A DNA stretch of 64,000 nucleotides. It comes from Methylocystis echinoides. GTDB lineage: Bacteria > Pseudomonadota > Alphaproteobacteria > Rhizobiales > Beijerinckiaceae. The stretch is from the NCBI RefSeq assembly GCF_027923385.1, contig NZ_BSEC01000001.1, forward strand, positions 3,508,001 to 3,572,000, in the 5' to 3' direction. The position numbers and the translations under genes are program-made. The notes beneath the pieces were generated by a model that saw only the letters and a list, made by a program, of their open reading frames with translations, did no database searches and was not told the DNA's origin. Below, piece after piece: positions 45,196-54,702 of the stretch (positions are counted from its first letter, which is position 1; each line of letters opens with the position of its first letter).

Positions 45196-45933
45196 TCAAC
45201 CGTTCCGTGACAGCCGCCCGCGCGCAAACAGGCCGAAGACGACGAGAAGCGCCGCCGCGAGCGAGAACCAGGTCAAGGCGTAGGTGAGGTGGTTGTTGGG
45301 AAATTCGGGCGCGACGGGGACGCGGCGCGGGTAGCCGTTCGGCCCCTGGCTCGACGGCGTCTCGAGCGCGATGGTGAAGGGCGCCGCCCCGGCCAGGCCG
45401 AGCGTCGCCGCCATGGCGGCCGGGTCGCGGGTGTACCAGATGCGCCGCTGCGGCGTATCCGCCGGCGTAAACATGTTGCGGCTCTGGGGACCCCGCAGGA
45501 GGCCGGCGATCTCGGTCTCGCCCGCAGGCGGCACGCGGCCGGCTTCGTCGTCGACTTTCGACAGGGGCGCAAAACCGCGCTCGACGAGCGCCACGCCGCC
45601 CGAGTCGAGCGCGAAGGGCGTCAGGACCATATAGCCCGGCTCGAGGCCGAAGCCTTCCGGCGGCTTCATGAACACCAGCGCGTCACGGCCGGGGAGATAA
45701 TGCCCCCGCGCCGTCACATGGGAAAAGTCGTAATCGGCCGGGATCAGCGCGCCCCATCGGTCCTGCGGTGGCGCCGGCGTCGGCGCGGCCTGCGCGCGGG
45801 ATTCGACGCGGGCGATCAGCGCCTCTTTTTCGGCGAGGCGGCGGACCTGCCAGAAACCGAGGCTCATGAGGAGCGCGAAGGCGACCGCGGTCGCGACGCC
45901 CGGTCCCACCAGCGCCCGCGCCGCGGGTGTCAT
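45196..45933 (-). CDS. SURF1-family cytochrome oxidase assembly protein
   Basis: 245 residues with one membrane helix at each end (GVATAVAFALLMSLGFWQVRRLAEKE near the N-terminus and TYALTWFSLAAALLVVFGLF at the C-terminus) and a periplasmic domain between. Diagnostic segments: LGFWQVRRLAEKEALI, GHYLPGRDALVF, VALVERGFAPL and HLTYALTWFSLA. It helps insert heme a into subunit I. The start (45933) overlaps the DUF983 stop by four bases (45930-45933). Confidence 0.93.
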   Translation of the reverse strand: MTPAARALVGPGVATAVAFALLMSLGFWQVRRLAEKEALIARVESRAQAAPTPAPPQDRWGALIPADYDFSHVTARGHYLPGRDALVFMKPPEGFGLEPGYMVLTPFALDSGGVALVERGFAPLSKVDDEAGRVPPAGETEIAGLLRGPQSRNMFTPADTPQRRIWYTRDPAAMAATLGLAGAAPFTIALETPSSQGPNGYPRRVPVAPEFPNNHLTYALTWFSLAAALLVVFGLFARGRLSRNG

Positions 45934-46307
45934 GATTCCCGCTGGCCCTCTTCGGCCTTGTTGAAATATTGCAGCGCGATCAGCAGCCCCTTGGTCGGCC
46001 GAAGCAGGCCGATGCAGACGATGGCCGAAAGCGGCAGGAAGATCAGGGCGTGAATCCAGTAGGCCGGCTGGTAGACCACCTCAATATACCAGGCGAGGCC
46101 GACGATGATGAAACCGGCGATGGTCATGACGAAAATGGCCGGTCCGTCGCCCGTGTCGGCGAAGGAGAAGTCGAGGCCGCAGACTTCGCATTTGGGCGCG
46201 ACCGTCAGCAGGCCTTCGATCATGTGCCCCTTGCTGCAACGGGGACATCTGCCAAGCAGCCCATCGATATAGACCTGCGCCGGAGGGTAGACCTGCTCTT
46301 CAGACAT
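45930..46307 (-). CDS. DUF983 membrane protein
   Basis: 125 residues from the ATG at 46307. N-terminal zinc-finger-like pairs RCPRCSKGHMIEGLLTVAPKCEVCGLDFSFADTGDGPAIF, then two membrane helices. The family is regularly found between subunit III and SURF1 genes in alphaproteobacterial oxidase clusters and is thought to act in oxidase biogenesis, but the function is not shown. Confidence 0.9.
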   Translation of the reverse strand: MSEEQVYPPAQVYIDGLLGRCPRCSKGHMIEGLLTVAPKCEVCGLDFSFADTGDGPAIFVMTIAGFIIVGLAWYIEVVYQPAYWIHALIFLPLSAIVCIGLLRPTKGLLIALQYFNKAEEGQRES

Positions 46308-46390
46308 CTTGTGCTCGCCTTTTAAAGAAAACGGCCACGGCAGGGCCGTGACCGCCATTATCCGGTCATGTCGCTGTCGCGGGCGCGCGA

Positions 46391-47281
46391 CTACTCCATC
46401 GCGCCGCCCCAGTTCCCCCAGACATATATGCAGCAGAACAGGAACAGCCAGACCACGTCGACGAAGTGCCAGTACCAGGCGGCGAATTCGAAGCCGAGGT
46501 GCTGGTCGGGCTTGAAGTGGCCCTTGTAGGTGCGCACCAGGCAGACGATCAGGAACAGCGTGCCGACGATGACGTGGAAGCCGTGGAAGCCCGTCGCCAT
46601 GAAGAAGGTCGAGCCGTAATTGGTCGCCGCCGGATGCGCCGGATCGAAGGAGAAGGCGAAGGGCGCGTGGGCGTATTCGTAGCCCTGCACGGCCGTGAAG
46701 ATCAGGCCGAGCGCGATGGTGGCGATCAGGCCCTTCTTGAGCTGGTCGCGATCATTGTGCAGCAGGCCGTGATGCGCCCAGGTCAGGGTCGCGCCCGAGG
46801 TGAGCAGGATGATGGTGTTGAGCAGCGGCAGCTTCCAGGGGCTCAGCACCTCGACGCCCTTCGGCGGCCAGACGCCCTGGAACAGCTCCGTGCGCGTCAC
46901 CTGCCAGACATCGTCCGGGAAGATGCTGGAATTGAAGAAGGCCCAGAACCAGGCGACGAAGAACATCACTTCGGAGAGGATGAAGAGGATCATCCCGTAG
47001 CGGTGATGCAGCTGCACAACCGGCGTGTGATGGCCCTCGGTCTCCGCTTCGCGGACGATGTCGCTCCACCAGGCGTACATGACCGCCAGGATCGCCGCGA
47101 AACCGGCGAAGAACAGGGTGCCGCCCCAGGTCTGGCCATAGATCGGCGAGCCCTTGTGCTGCGCCATCCACATGATGGCGCCGATTGCGGTCGCCAGAGC
47201 GGCGAAGGCGCCGGCGATCGGCCACGGACTCGGATCGACGAGATGGTAGTCGTGTTGAGGTTTCGCGTGTCCGTCGGCCAT
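46391..47281 (-). CDS. ctaE: Cytochrome c oxidase subunit III
   Basis: 296 residues from the ATG at 47281. Seven-helix subunit: HDYHLVDPSPWPI start, FILSEVMFFVAWFWAFFNSSI with the conserved Glu, GATLTWAHHGLL, YGSTFFMATGFHGFHVIVGTLFL, and final FEFAAWYWHFVDVVWLFLF. It lies in the inner membrane as part of the aa3-type oxidase and supports proton uptake and stability. Part of the ctaC-D-B-(coxF)-G-E operon. Confidence 0.96.
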   Translation of the reverse strand: MADGHAKPQHDYHLVDPSPWPIAGAFAALATAIGAIMWMAQHKGSPIYGQTWGGTLFFAGFAAILAVMYAWWSDIVREAETEGHHTPVVQLHHRYGMILFILSEVMFFVAWFWAFFNSSIFPDDVWQVTRTELFQGVWPPKGVEVLSPWKLPLLNTIILLTSGATLTWAHHGLLHNDRDQLKKGLIATIALGLIFTAVQGYEYAHAPFAFSFDPAHPAATNYGSTFFMATGFHGFHVIVGTLFLIVCLVRTYKGHFKPDQHLGFEFAAWYWHFVDVVWLFLFCCIYVWGNWGGAME

Positions 47282-47396
47282 TTCTACTTTCCTCGTCATG
47301 CGCCGGTCGCCCGGCGTGTTCCTAAGGTTATACGCTTCCCCCGGCGTCGCCGCGGTCAGGACTTTTGCTTCTCCGCACGCCGCATCGCGGCGGCGG

Positions 47397-47990
47397 TCAG
47401 GACTTTGGCTTCTGCCCCACCACCGCGCTCGTTGCGGCTTTCGCCGGCGCCTTGGTCGGATAGAAGGAATAGGACAGGGTGATCTCCTCCACCCGCCGCA
47501 TCGCCTCGTCTGATTCGAGGGCGGGGTCGAGATAGAAGACGACCGGCCATTCGGCCGTCTCGCCCGGCGCGAGCTTCTGCTCGCTGAAGCAGAAGCACTG
47601 CACCTTCACGAAAAACGCGCCAGCCTGATCCGGGCTGACGTTATAGGCCGCCTGCCCGCTCGTCTCCTTGTCGGAGAGATTGGCGACCTTGTAATAGACC
47701 GTCGTCGTCTCGCCGGTGCGCAGCGTCACCTTGGGAAATTCCGGCTCGAATTTCCACGGCAGATCGCGGGCGACATTGGCGTCGAAGCGCACGACCAGAT
47801 GCCGTTCGCCCTGCTTCAGCGCGGCCGTCTTGCCAATCTGCGGCGTGCCGCCGAAGCCGGTCGCGGCGCAGAAGGCGCGATAAAGCGGTACAGACGCGAA
47901 GGACAGGCCCAGCATGCCCAGCGAACCGACGACGAGCGTCGCGGCGAGGGCGCGCGGGCTGCGTTTCGGCTTGCGGGCGTCGTCGGTCAT
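47397..47990 (-). CDS. ctaG: Cytochrome c oxidase assembly protein CtaG/Cox11
   Basis: 197 residues from the ATG at 47990. One N-terminal membrane helix (LAATLVVGSLGMLGLSFASVPLYRAFCAATGFGG), then a periplasmic immunoglobulin-like domain carrying the copper-binding CFCF in VQCFCFSEQKLAPGE. It delivers copper to the Cu(B) site of subunit I. It starts 1 bp after the small upstream gene stop. The tail ends in a Lys/Pro/Ser stretch. Confidence 0.95.
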   Translation of the reverse strand: MTDDARKPKRSPRALAATLVVGSLGMLGLSFASVPLYRAFCAATGFGGTPQIGKTAALKQGERHLVVRFDANVARDLPWKFEPEFPKVTLRTGETTTVYYKVANLSDKETSGQAAYNVSPDQAGAFFVKVQCFCFSEQKLAPGETAEWPVVFYLDPALESDEAMRRVEEITLSYSFYPTKAPAKAATSAVVGQKPKS

Positions 47991-47991
47991 G

Positions 47992-48180
47992 TCAGAGCGC
48001 CCGATTGGCGACGGCGCCGCCGAGACGGACGACTGTGATCGCATAGAAGAGCACGGCGAGCAGCGCCACGGTGACGCCGATCGCAATGTTGCGCGCGCGA
48101 CGGCTGCGCGCCTGCTCGGGCGTCAGCACGACGCCGTCGGGCGTCTCCGGATTGCTTTGCTCGTTCATCGGGCTGTTCAT
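47992..48180 (-). CDS. CoxF-like small membrane protein
   Basis: 62 residues from the ATG at 48180, with AAAGGAAAAGAC upstream. A hydrophilic start (TPEQARSRRARN), then one membrane helix (IAIGVTVALLAVLFYAITVVRLG). Its position between ctaB and ctaG and its size fit the small CoxF protein of alphaproteobacterial oxidase operons, whose role is not known. Confidence 0.75.
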   Translation of the reverse strand: MNSPMNEQSNPETPDGVVLTPEQARSRRARNIAIGVTVALLAVLFYAITVVRLGGAVANRAL

Positions 48181-48200
48181 GTCTTTTCCTTTGTGCGCGT

Positions 48201-49133
48201 TCAGAGGTAGCCGGCGATATGGGCGACGCGCTCTGCGACGAGAATGAGGAAGAGCATGAAAAGATAGGAGATGGAGAAGAGGAACAGTTTCAGCGACGCG
48301 CGCCGGGCGGCGTCGCCCTCGCGCCTGCGATAGACCTGCGCCGCGAGCCACACGAGATAGAGGCCCGAAAGGATCGCTGCGACTCCATAGATCGCGGTCG
48401 CAAAGCCCATCAGCCAGGGCAGGACGGCGAGCGGCGCCAGCAGCAGCGAATAAATCAGGATTTCGGTGCGCGTGCGGTCCGTGCCCAGCACATTCGGCAT
48501 CATGGGCACGCCGGCGCGGCCGTAATCATCGTGCTTGAGGATCGCCAGCGCCCAGAAATGCGGCGGCGTCCAGACGAAGATGATCGCGAAGAGGACAATG
48601 CTCGCCAGGCTGATGTCGCCCGTCGCGGCGGCGTAGCCGACCATGGGCGGCAAGGCGCCCGCGGCGCCGCCGATCACGATGTTCTGCGGCGTCGAGCGCT
48701 TCAGCCACATCGTATAGACGACGACATAGAAGAAGATGGTGAAGGCGAGCAGCGAGGCCGCCAGCCAGTTGGTGGCGAAGCCGAGCGTGAAGACCGAAAG
48801 CAGCGCCAGCACCATGCCGAAGGCGAGCGCGGAGTCGCCGTCGAGACGACCAGCCGGGATCGGGCGCGTCTGCGTGCGCGTCATCACCGCATCGATGTCG
48901 GCGTCGTACCACATGTTGAGCGCGCCCGAGGCGCCGGCGCCGACGGCGATGGACAGAATCGCGGTGAAGACGATCAACGGATGCGGCGGAACCGGCGCAA
49001 GCAGCAGGCCCGCGAGCGCCGTCAGCACCACGAGCGACATGACGCGCGGCTTCAGCAGCCGGATATAGTCGGACGGATCCGCGACCGGAATATGCGGGCT
49101 CTGGCCGTCGTCGATGTAGGATGCGTCGCTCAT
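48201..49133 (-). CDS. ctaB: Protoheme IX farnesyltransferase (heme O synthase)
   Basis: 310 residues from the ATG at 49133. UbiA-family prenyltransferase with about nine membrane helices. First Asp-rich motif [25 protein letters not shown]; second region [30 protein letters not shown]. It adds the farnesyl group to heme b, giving heme O for heme A synthesis. Located directly after ctaD in the oxidase operon. Confidence 0.96.
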   Translation of the reverse strand: MSDASYIDDGQSPHIPVADPSDYIRLLKPRVMSLVVLTALAGLLLAPVPPHPLIVFTAILSIAVGAGASGALNMWYDADIDAVMTRTQTRPIPAGRLDGDSALAFGMVLALLSVFTLGFATNWLAASLLAFTIFFYVVVYTMWLKRSTPQNIVIGGAAGALPPMVGYAAATGDISLASIVLFAIIFVWTPPHFWALAILKHDDYGRAGVPMMPNVLGTDRTRTEILIYSLLLAPLAVLPWLMGFATAIYGVAAILSGLYLVWLAAQVYRRREGDAARRASLKLFLFSISYLFMLFLILVAERVAHIAGYL

Positions 49134-49183
49134 CGCCGTCGCTCTTGACCTGGCAGAAACCAAAGGGCCGGAAATTTCGAGGC

Positions 49184-49212
49184 AGCCGGCGCGGGCGAAA
49201 CCCGCGCCGGCT
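49184..49212 (-). terminator. GC-rich hairpin between ctaD and ctaB
   Basis: AGCCGGCGCGGG, a short CGAA loop region and CCCGCGCCGGCT form a perfect 12-bp stem 9 bp after the ctaD stop. There is no T run, so partial termination or 3'-end protection of ctaCD mRNA is more likely than full termination. Confidence 0.55.
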
Positions 49213-49220
49213 GTTGTCGC

Positions 49221-50882
49221 TTACTGGTGGCCGGAGCCGGAGATGCGCGGCAGCACCTCGAACTGATGGAACGGCGGCGGCGAAGGCAGCGTCCATTCCA
49301 GCGTCGTGGCGCCCGGACCCCACGGATTCGCGCCCGCTTCACGCTTGCGCGCGAAGGCTTCCCACACAGTGTAGAAGAAGATCAGCATGCTGAGGCCGCC
49401 AATGAACGCGCCGATCGACGAGATGTAGTTCCAGAGCGCGAAGGCGTCCGGATAGTCGATGTAGCGGCGCGGCATGCCGGCGAGACCCAGGAAGTGCTGC
49501 GGGAAGAAGGTCAGGTTGATGCCGATGAACAGCACGATGAAGTGAAACTTCGACAGGGTCTCGTTGTAGAGATAGCCCGTCATCTTCGGGAACCAGTAAT
49601 AGAAGCCCGCGAAGACGGCGAAGACCGCGCCGAGCGACATCGTGTAGTGGAAGTGCGCCACCACGAAATAGGTCTCGTGGAGCTGACGGTCGGCCGAGGC
49701 GTTCGCCAGCACGACGCCGGTGACGCCGCCCATGGTGAACACGAAGATGAAGCCGATCGCCCAGATCATCGGCGCGCGGAAGGTGATCGAGCCGCCCCAC
49801 ATCGTCGCGATCCAGGAGAAGATCTTGATGCCGGTCGGCACCGCGATCACCATGGTGGCGAAGACGAAGTAGCGCTGCGCGTTCAGCGACAGGCCGACCG
49901 TATACATGTGGTGCGCCCACACGATGCAGCCGAGGAAGCCGATGCAGACCATCGCATAGGCCATGCCGAGATAGCCGAAGACCGGCTTGCGCGAGAAGGT
50001 CGACACGATGTGGCTGATGAGGCCGAAGCCCGGCAGGATCAGCACGTACACTTCCGGATGGCCGAAGAACCAGAACAGATGCTGGAACAGCAGCGGATCG
50101 CCGCCGCCGGCCGGATCGTAGAACATGGTGCCGAAGTTGCGGTCCGTCAGCAGCATGGTGATGGCGCCGGCGAGAACCGGAAGCGTCAGAACCAGCAGGA
50201 AGGCGGTGACGAGCATGGCCCAGGCGAAGAGCGGCATCTTGTGCAGCGTCATGCCCGGCGCGCGCATGTTGAAGATCGTGGTGATGAAGTTGATCGAACC
50301 CAGGATCGACGACGCGCCCGCGAGATGCAGCGACAGGATCACGAAATCCATCGCCGGGCCGGGGTGGCCGATGTTCGACGACAGCGGCGGATAGAACACC
50401 CAGCCGCCGCCGAAGCCCATCATGCCCGGCGCGCCCTCGACGAACATCGACATCACCAGAAGGATCAGCGACACCGCGAGGAACCAGAAGGAGATGTTGT
50501 TGAGGCGCGGGAAGGCCATGTCCGGCGCGCCGATCATGATCGGCACGAACCAGTTGGCGAAGCCGCCCATCAGCGCCGGCATGACCATGAAGAAGATCAT
50601 GAGCACGCCATGCGCCGTGATGAACACATTGTAGAGGTTCTTGGCGGCGTCGGGGCCCGTTGACGGATCAGCGCCGTTGATCAGCTTGGCCAGTCCCGGG
50701 AACACATTGATGCCCGGATACATGAGCTCGGCGCGAATGCCGATCGACATCAGCAGGCCGACCATGCCGCCGATGACGGCGAGGATCAGATAGAGCGTGC
50801 CAATGTCTTTGTGGTTCGTGGAGAAGAGAAAGCGGCGCAGGCCTCTCGGATGGTCATGCGCTCCGGCAGTCGAACTCGCCAT
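49221..50882 (-). CDS. ctaD: Cytochrome c oxidase subunit I (aa3 type)
   Basis: 553 residues, twelve membrane helices. Heme and copper ligands: [56 protein letters not shown] with the cross-linked His-Tyr pair, [11 protein letters not shown], and [17 protein letters not shown]. It carries the D-channel Asn/Asp residues and the Glu-bearing GHPEVY of A1-type oxidases. Catalytic subunit that reduces oxygen to water while pumping protons. 39 bp after ctaC. Confidence 0.97.
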   Translation of the reverse strand: MASSTAGAHDHPRGLRRFLFSTNHKDIGTLYLILAVIGGMVGLLMSIGIRAELMYPGINVFPGLAKLINGADPSTGPDAAKNLYNVFITAHGVLMIFFMVMPALMGGFANWFVPIMIGAPDMAFPRLNNISFWFLAVSLILLVMSMFVEGAPGMMGFGGGWVFYPPLSSNIGHPGPAMDFVILSLHLAGASSILGSINFITTIFNMRAPGMTLHKMPLFAWAMLVTAFLLVLTLPVLAGAITMLLTDRNFGTMFYDPAGGGDPLLFQHLFWFFGHPEVYVLILPGFGLISHIVSTFSRKPVFGYLGMAYAMVCIGFLGCIVWAHHMYTVGLSLNAQRYFVFATMVIAVPTGIKIFSWIATMWGGSITFRAPMIWAIGFIFVFTMGGVTGVVLANASADRQLHETYFVVAHFHYTMSLGAVFAVFAGFYYWFPKMTGYLYNETLSKFHFIVLFIGINLTFFPQHFLGLAGMPRRYIDYPDAFALWNYISSIGAFIGGLSMLIFFYTVWEAFARKREAGANPWGPGATTLEWTLPSPPPFHQFEVLPRISGSGHQ

Positions 50883-50921
50883 CGTTTTTTCCTCGATGTC
50901 TGATGTTGTCTTGCGTCTTTG

Positions 50922-51791
50922 TCAGCGAGCCTGCTCGTTCGACGCGAGGCGCGTGGACGGTTCAGCGGCGGCGAACTTCTTCTTCGCCTCCGCCAGCCAC
51001 TCGTCATATTTGTCGCGGCTCACGACGCGGATCGCCATCGGCATGAACGCATGGTCCTTGCCGCAGATCTTGGAGCACTGGCCGTAATAGACGCCTTCCT
51101 TTTCCGCCTTGAACCAGGTCTCGTTCAACCGGCCGGGCACCGCGTCCATGCGGACGCCGAAGGCGGGGATCACGAAGGAGTGAATGACGTCAGCCGCGGT
51201 GATCTGCAGCTTCACGACCTCATTGACGGGAACGTAGGCCTCATTGTCGACCGCAAGGAGACGCGGCTCGCCTTCCTTGAGATCGGCGTCCGGCTTCATG
51301 AGCTGGTCGAAGCCGAAGCCGCCGCCCTGATCCTCGGGATATTTATAGGACCAGTACCACTGATTGCCGGTGACCTTGATCGTGATCTTCGATTCCGGAA
51401 TCTCGACCTGATGCGCGAGGATTCGGAAAGACGGAATCGCGATGACCACGAGGATGAGAATCGGGACCAGCGTCCAGACGATCTCGAGGCCGGTGTGGTG
51501 CGTCAGCTTCGACGGCACCGGATTGGACTGCTCATTGTAGCGCCAGGAGACGTAGAGGAGCAGGCCCAGCACCGAAAGGGCGATGAAGGTGATGATTGGC
51601 AGCAGAATGCCGTTGTAGAAAAACTGCGTTTCACGCCCAACCTCGGTCACCGTCGCCGGCAGGCCGATGCCGCCGGGAGTCGGCTGTCCCTCGACCTGTG
51701 CATAGGCGAAGCCAGCGAAGAGGACGACCGGAAGCGCGACTGCGGCCGCAAGCGCCCCGACAGAAAGGTAGTTTCGATTGCCCGTGGACAT
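50922..51791 (-). CDS. ctaC: Cytochrome c oxidase subunit II
   Basis: 289 residues from the ATG at 51791. Signal peptide (SVGALAAAVALPVVLFAGFAYA), two membrane helices, then the periplasmic Cu(A) cupredoxin domain with VIHSFVIPAFGVRMDAVPG and YYGQCSKICGKDHAFMPM providing the two Cys, two His, Met and Glu-carbonyl ligands. It takes electrons from cytochrome c. First gene of the cta operon, divergent from the ialB-like gene across 343 bp. Confidence 0.96.
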   Translation of the reverse strand: MSTGNRNYLSVGALAAAVALPVVLFAGFAYAQVEGQPTPGGIGLPATVTEVGRETQFFYNGILLPIITFIALSVLGLLLYVSWRYNEQSNPVPSKLTHHTGLEIVWTLVPILILVVIAIPSFRILAHQVEIPESKITIKVTGNQWYWSYKYPEDQGGGFGFDQLMKPDADLKEGEPRLLAVDNEAYVPVNEVVKLQITAADVIHSFVIPAFGVRMDAVPGRLNETWFKAEKEGVYYGQCSKICGKDHAFMPMAIRVVSRDKYDEWLAEAKKKFAAAEPSTRLASNEQAR

Positions 51792-52134
51792 GCAGGTCGC
51801 CTTTCGCACCTTTATTCGTCAGACAGTTCGGTTCTTTTTATGCAATTTTCGGGCGCGCTTCCGCCGCCGAAAGCTTTCGCCCGACTGTGGCCCGGTTCAA
51901 CCACAAACGCAGGCCCTGCGCAATTGCTGCGACGCCAAAACGTCGCAGACAAATAGTCGCGCCGGAGAGCTTCGGGCAAGCTGCGGAAACACGGCCATCC
52001 GGGCGGGCGACGCTTGACAGGACACGCTGATTTGCTAGGCAACGACGGCCCTGCCGCGCTTTTGCGCCGCCCCGAAGCGGCCTTTTTTCGGCTTATGTTC
52101 GGGACACGACAGGCCCCCTGCTGCTGGAGAACGC
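51792..52134. promoter_or_regulatory. ctaC / ialB divergent control region
   Basis: 343 bp without a gene. On the plus strand TTGACA at 52014-52019 is followed after 16 bp by TAGGCA, a candidate promoter for the ialB-like gene with a leader of about 85 nt. No clear promoter hexamers were seen for ctaC on the minus strand. Confidence 0.35.
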
Positions 52135-52665
52135 ATGAAGCTTTCGCGCGTCGCGACGTCCTTCGCCCCCTTGCGACATCTCGTCGCGGGCGCCCTTGGC
52201 GCCCTGCTCGCGACTGCCGGCGGCGGCGCGCAGGCGCAGGGGGTGGTGAAATCCAAATATGGCGATTGGGAAATCCGTTGCGAGACGCCGGCCGGCGCCT
52301 CCGCCGAGCAATGCGCGCTGATTCAAAGCGTCGTCGCTGAAGACAAGAACAATGTGAATCTCGTTGTCATCGTGCTCAAGACGAGCGACGGGAAAAGCCG
52401 CCTGCTGCGCGTCATCGCGCCGCTCGGCGTCCTGCTTCCCAACGGACTGGGTCTGAAAATCGACCAAACCGACATTGGCCGCGCCGGTTTTGTCAAATGT
52501 CTGCCCACCGGCTGCGTCGCCGAGGTGGTGATGGACGACAAGCTCGTCGATCAGATGAAAAACGGCCGGACGGCGACCTTCATCATTCATCAGGTGCCCG
52601 AGGAGGGCATCGGCCTGCCGCTGACGCTGCAGGGTTTCAAGGAAGGCTACGCGAAGCTGCCCTGA
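52135..52665 (+). CDS. Invasion-associated locus B (IalB) family protein
   Basis: 176 residues with a signal peptide (LVAGALGALLATAGGGAQA-QG). The mature domain shows the IalB pattern: YGDWEIRCETPAGASAEQCALIQSVV, LLRVIAPLGVLLPNGLGLKID, FVKCLPTGCVAEVVMDDKLVDQM, FIIHQVPEEGIGLPLTLQGFKEGYAKL. Four Cys probably pair in the periplasm. IalB was named in Bartonella, but members are widespread in free-living alphaproteobacteria with unknown function. Followed by a second exported protein gene after 35 bp. Confidence 0.88.
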   Translation: MKLSRVATSFAPLRHLVAGALGALLATAGGGAQAQGVVKSKYGDWEIRCETPAGASAEQCALIQSVVAEDKNNVNLVVIVLKTSDGKSRLLRVIAPLGVLLPNGLGLKIDQTDIGRAGFVKCLPTGCVAEVVMDDKLVDQMKNGRTATFIIHQVPEEGIGLPLTLQGFKEGYAKLP

Positions 52666-52700
52666 TGGCCGGGCGGCGTCGACAAGGAGCGCGCAGAGGC

Positions 52701-53294
52701 ATGAAGACATATCTTGCTGGATGGGCGACGCTGGCGCTCGCCGCCAGTTTCGGCGTTCAACAGGCGGCGGCCTTCGATTTTCCCAAGCTTGGCGTGCCGG
52801 AGGTTCTCGGCGGCGGCGGCGGCGCGCAGCCGCAGACGCCGGGCGCGACCGCGGATTGTCCGGTGATTGTCGCGGAAGAGGGCGGTCAGATGCTGCGCGC
52901 CCCCGCGGGCGCGGAGGCCGCCGCCGTGCACCATCAGGTCTCCATCAAGGAGATCGCCCGCGAGTGCATCGTCGAGGGCGATCATGTGCTCATCCGCGTC
53001 GGCGTCGAGGGCGACGCCGTGCTCGGCCCGACCGGGGCCCCCGGGACATATGGCGGCACGATCCGGGTGGCGCTGCGCAAGACGCACGACGATTCGATTC
53101 TCAACTCGAAGAACTATCGGATCAGCGCCACCATTCCCGCTGGCGGGGCGCGCGCGGATTTCCGTCTGCTTGCCGAACCCATCGCCGCGCCGCCGAGCGC
53201 GAAGGCGCAGGATGATTTCGAGATTCTCGTCGGTTTCACCGAAGGCTCGGCGGACGTCGACAAGCCGCCGCGTGCAAAAAAGCGCCGCCGCTAG
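52701..53294 (+). CDS. Exported hypothetical protein
   Basis: 197 residues. Signal peptide (MKTYLAGWATLALAASFGVQ to AAA-FD), a Gly/Ala-rich start (PEVLGGGGGAQPQTPGATADCP) and a beta-rich body (ECIVEGDHVLIRVGVEGDAVLG, YGGTIRVALRKTHDDSI, NYRISATIPAGGARADFRLL), ending in a Lys/Arg-rich tail. Two Cys could form a disulfide. No family recognised. Probably co-transcribed with the IalB-like gene. Confidence 0.7.
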   Translation: MKTYLAGWATLALAASFGVQQAAAFDFPKLGVPEVLGGGGGAQPQTPGATADCPVIVAEEGGQMLRAPAGAEAAAVHHQVSIKEIARECIVEGDHVLIRVGVEGDAVLGPTGAPGTYGGTIRVALRKTHDDSILNSKNYRISATIPAGGARADFRLLAEPIAAPPSAKAQDDFEILVGFTEGSADVDKPPRAKKRRR

Positions 53295-53301
53295 CACGCG
53301 A

Positions 53302-53380
53302 GTCATTGCGAGGAGCGCAGCGACGAAGCAATCCAGAGCCAGGACCGGCGTCTGGATTGCTTCGCTCTGCTCGCAATGAC
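53302..53380. repeat. Long palindromic dispersed repeat
   Basis: GTCATTGCGAGGAGCGCAGC... CGAAGCAATCCAG is mirrored by CTGGATTGCTTCG ... CTCGCAATGAC, which would fold into one long hairpin of about 79 nt. Sequences starting GTCATTGCGAG are a common dispersed intergenic repeat in many proteobacteria. It may shape mRNA 3' ends between the two convergent units. Confidence 0.8.
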
Positions 53381-53446
53381 GGGCGCGGTTTGGTGCGCCA
53401 GATGGAAAGCAATAAATCGTTATCTTAAAAACAAGGCAGCCAACAA

Positions 53447-53475
53447 AAAGGGCCAGCGCAAGCGCTGGCCCTTTG
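53447..53475 (-). terminator. Rho-independent terminator of the atp F0 operon
   Basis: On the minus strand AAAGGGCCAGCG, CTTG loop, CGCTGGCCC, then TTTTTG, 22 bp after the atpF stop. Confidence 0.85.
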
Positions 53476-53496
53476 TTCAACGACTGGACGCGGCCG

Positions 53497-53994
53497 TCAG
53501 GTTGAGACGTAGCGCGTGCGTTCGCCCAGCGCCTTCACCTCATTGATGCCGGCGGCGACGAAATCCTTGCCCGGGGCGCCCTTGGCGAGGACGCGCTCGG
53601 CGACCTTCACGGCCGCGTCCGCCGCGGCGGCGCGCACTTCATTGGCGGCCTGCGCTTCGGCCTGGGCGATCTTCTGCTCGACCTGCTTGACGCTGCGGGC
53701 CATGAACTCGTCGAGGCGGCGCTTGCCCTCGGTGGCGATCAGCTCCGCCTCTTCCTTCGCCTGCGCGACAATGGCGCGGGCCTCGGCCTCGGCTTCCTCA
53801 CGCTTCCTCTCGAAGGAGGCGAGGAGCGCCTCGGCTTCCGTGCGCAGACGCTCGGCTTCGGCGAGGTCGCTCTTGATGCGATTGATGCGACCGTCGATCA
53901 TCGCGGTGAACTTGGAATGGGCGCCGACCCACAGCAGCACGAGCACGAAGATCGTGAAGCCGACGGCGACGTAGAATTCCGCGTCGAAATGCAT
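53497..53994 (-). CDS. atpF: ATP synthase F0 subunit b
   Basis: 165 residues. N-terminal membrane helix (FYVAVGFTIFVLVLLWVGA), then a long Ala/Glu/Lys/Arg coiled coil (INRIKSDLAEAERLRTEAEALLASFERKREEAEAEARAIV). It forms the peripheral stalk with b'. Last gene of the F0 operon atpI-atpB-atpE-b'-b. The F1 genes are not in this window, the usual split in alphaproteobacteria. Confidence 0.94.
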   Translation of the reverse strand: MHFDAEFYVAVGFTIFVLVLLWVGAHSKFTAMIDGRINRIKSDLAEAERLRTEAEALLASFERKREEAEAEARAIVAQAKEEAELIATEGKRRLDEFMARSVKQVEQKIAQAEAQAANEVRAAAADAAVKVAERVLAKGAPGKDFVAAGINEVKALGERTRYVST

Positions 53995-54004
53995 GGAACG
54001 CTCC

Positions 54005-54589
54005 TCAGTTCTTCGCGGCGCGATATTCGTCGGCGAGACGGCTGCGGTCGGCGGGAACGCCGGTCAGCTTCTCGACGATGGAGGCGGCGGCGTCGAGCGC
54101 GATCTGCTCGACATTGCCGAGCGCCGTATTCTTGGCGGCGGCGATGCGCGCCTCGGCGGCGCGGATCTTCTCGGCGGCCTCCGATTCGGCGCGGGTGCGC
54201 TGCGCGGCGGTCTCATTGGCGATCTTCTGCTGCGCCTCGCGGCCGATGGTCTGGGCTTCCTCGCGACGCAGACGCAGATTCTCGTCATTGGCGGCGGCGG
54301 CGGCCTGCGCCTTCGCCTGCATGTCGCGGGAGGCGTCGAGGTCAGCTTTGATCTTGGCGTCGCGGTTCTCGATGATGCCGCCGACGCGCGGCAGCGCGAT
54401 GCGCGACATCAGCAGGTAGAGAAAGCCGAAGATCAGGACGAGCCAAACCAGCTGCGGCGCGAAATTCTCGGTCTGGAAGGGCGGGAAGGCGCCTTCGTGA
54501 TGGGCTTCGCCGCCCGGCGCGCCCACGGATTCGTGGGTCTCCTGCTCGGTCTCGGCGGCGTGGGCGGAAGAGATGATCGCCATGGACAT
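54005..54589 (-). CDS. atpG: ATP synthase F0 subunit b'
   Basis: 194 residues. A hydrophilic N-terminal extension with His and Glu (AETEQETHESVGAPGGEAHH), one membrane helix (LVWLVLIFGFLYLLMSRIALPRVGGIIENRDAKI), then a coiled coil ending RSRLADEYRAAKN. Divergent second copy of subunit b, as in photosynthetic and other alphaproteobacteria; the b-b' heterodimer is the peripheral stalk. The gene is named atpG or atpF2 in different genomes. 10 bp upstream of atpF. Confidence 0.92.
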   Translation of the reverse strand: MSMAIISSAHAAETEQETHESVGAPGGEAHHEGAFPPFQTENFAPQLVWLVLIFGFLYLLMSRIALPRVGGIIENRDAKIKADLDASRDMQAKAQAAAAANDENLRLRREEAQTIGREAQQKIANETAAQRTRAESEAAEKIRAAEARIAAAKNTALGNVEQIALDAAASIVEKLTGVPADRSRLADEYRAAKN

Positions 54590-54702
54590 GATCCGAAGTC
54601 TTCGACGCGGCGCGCGACGTTAACGCGAGGCGCCTCTGCGAGGGGCGTAACGGATAACGCGGCGCGCCGGAAGCGCGCCGCGCAAAAGATCAGGAGAAAG
54701 CC

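Noticed and set aside
43860..45287. 475-codon open frame on the plus strand
   Set aside because: Antisense to thrC, which carries the PLP and phosphate motifs.
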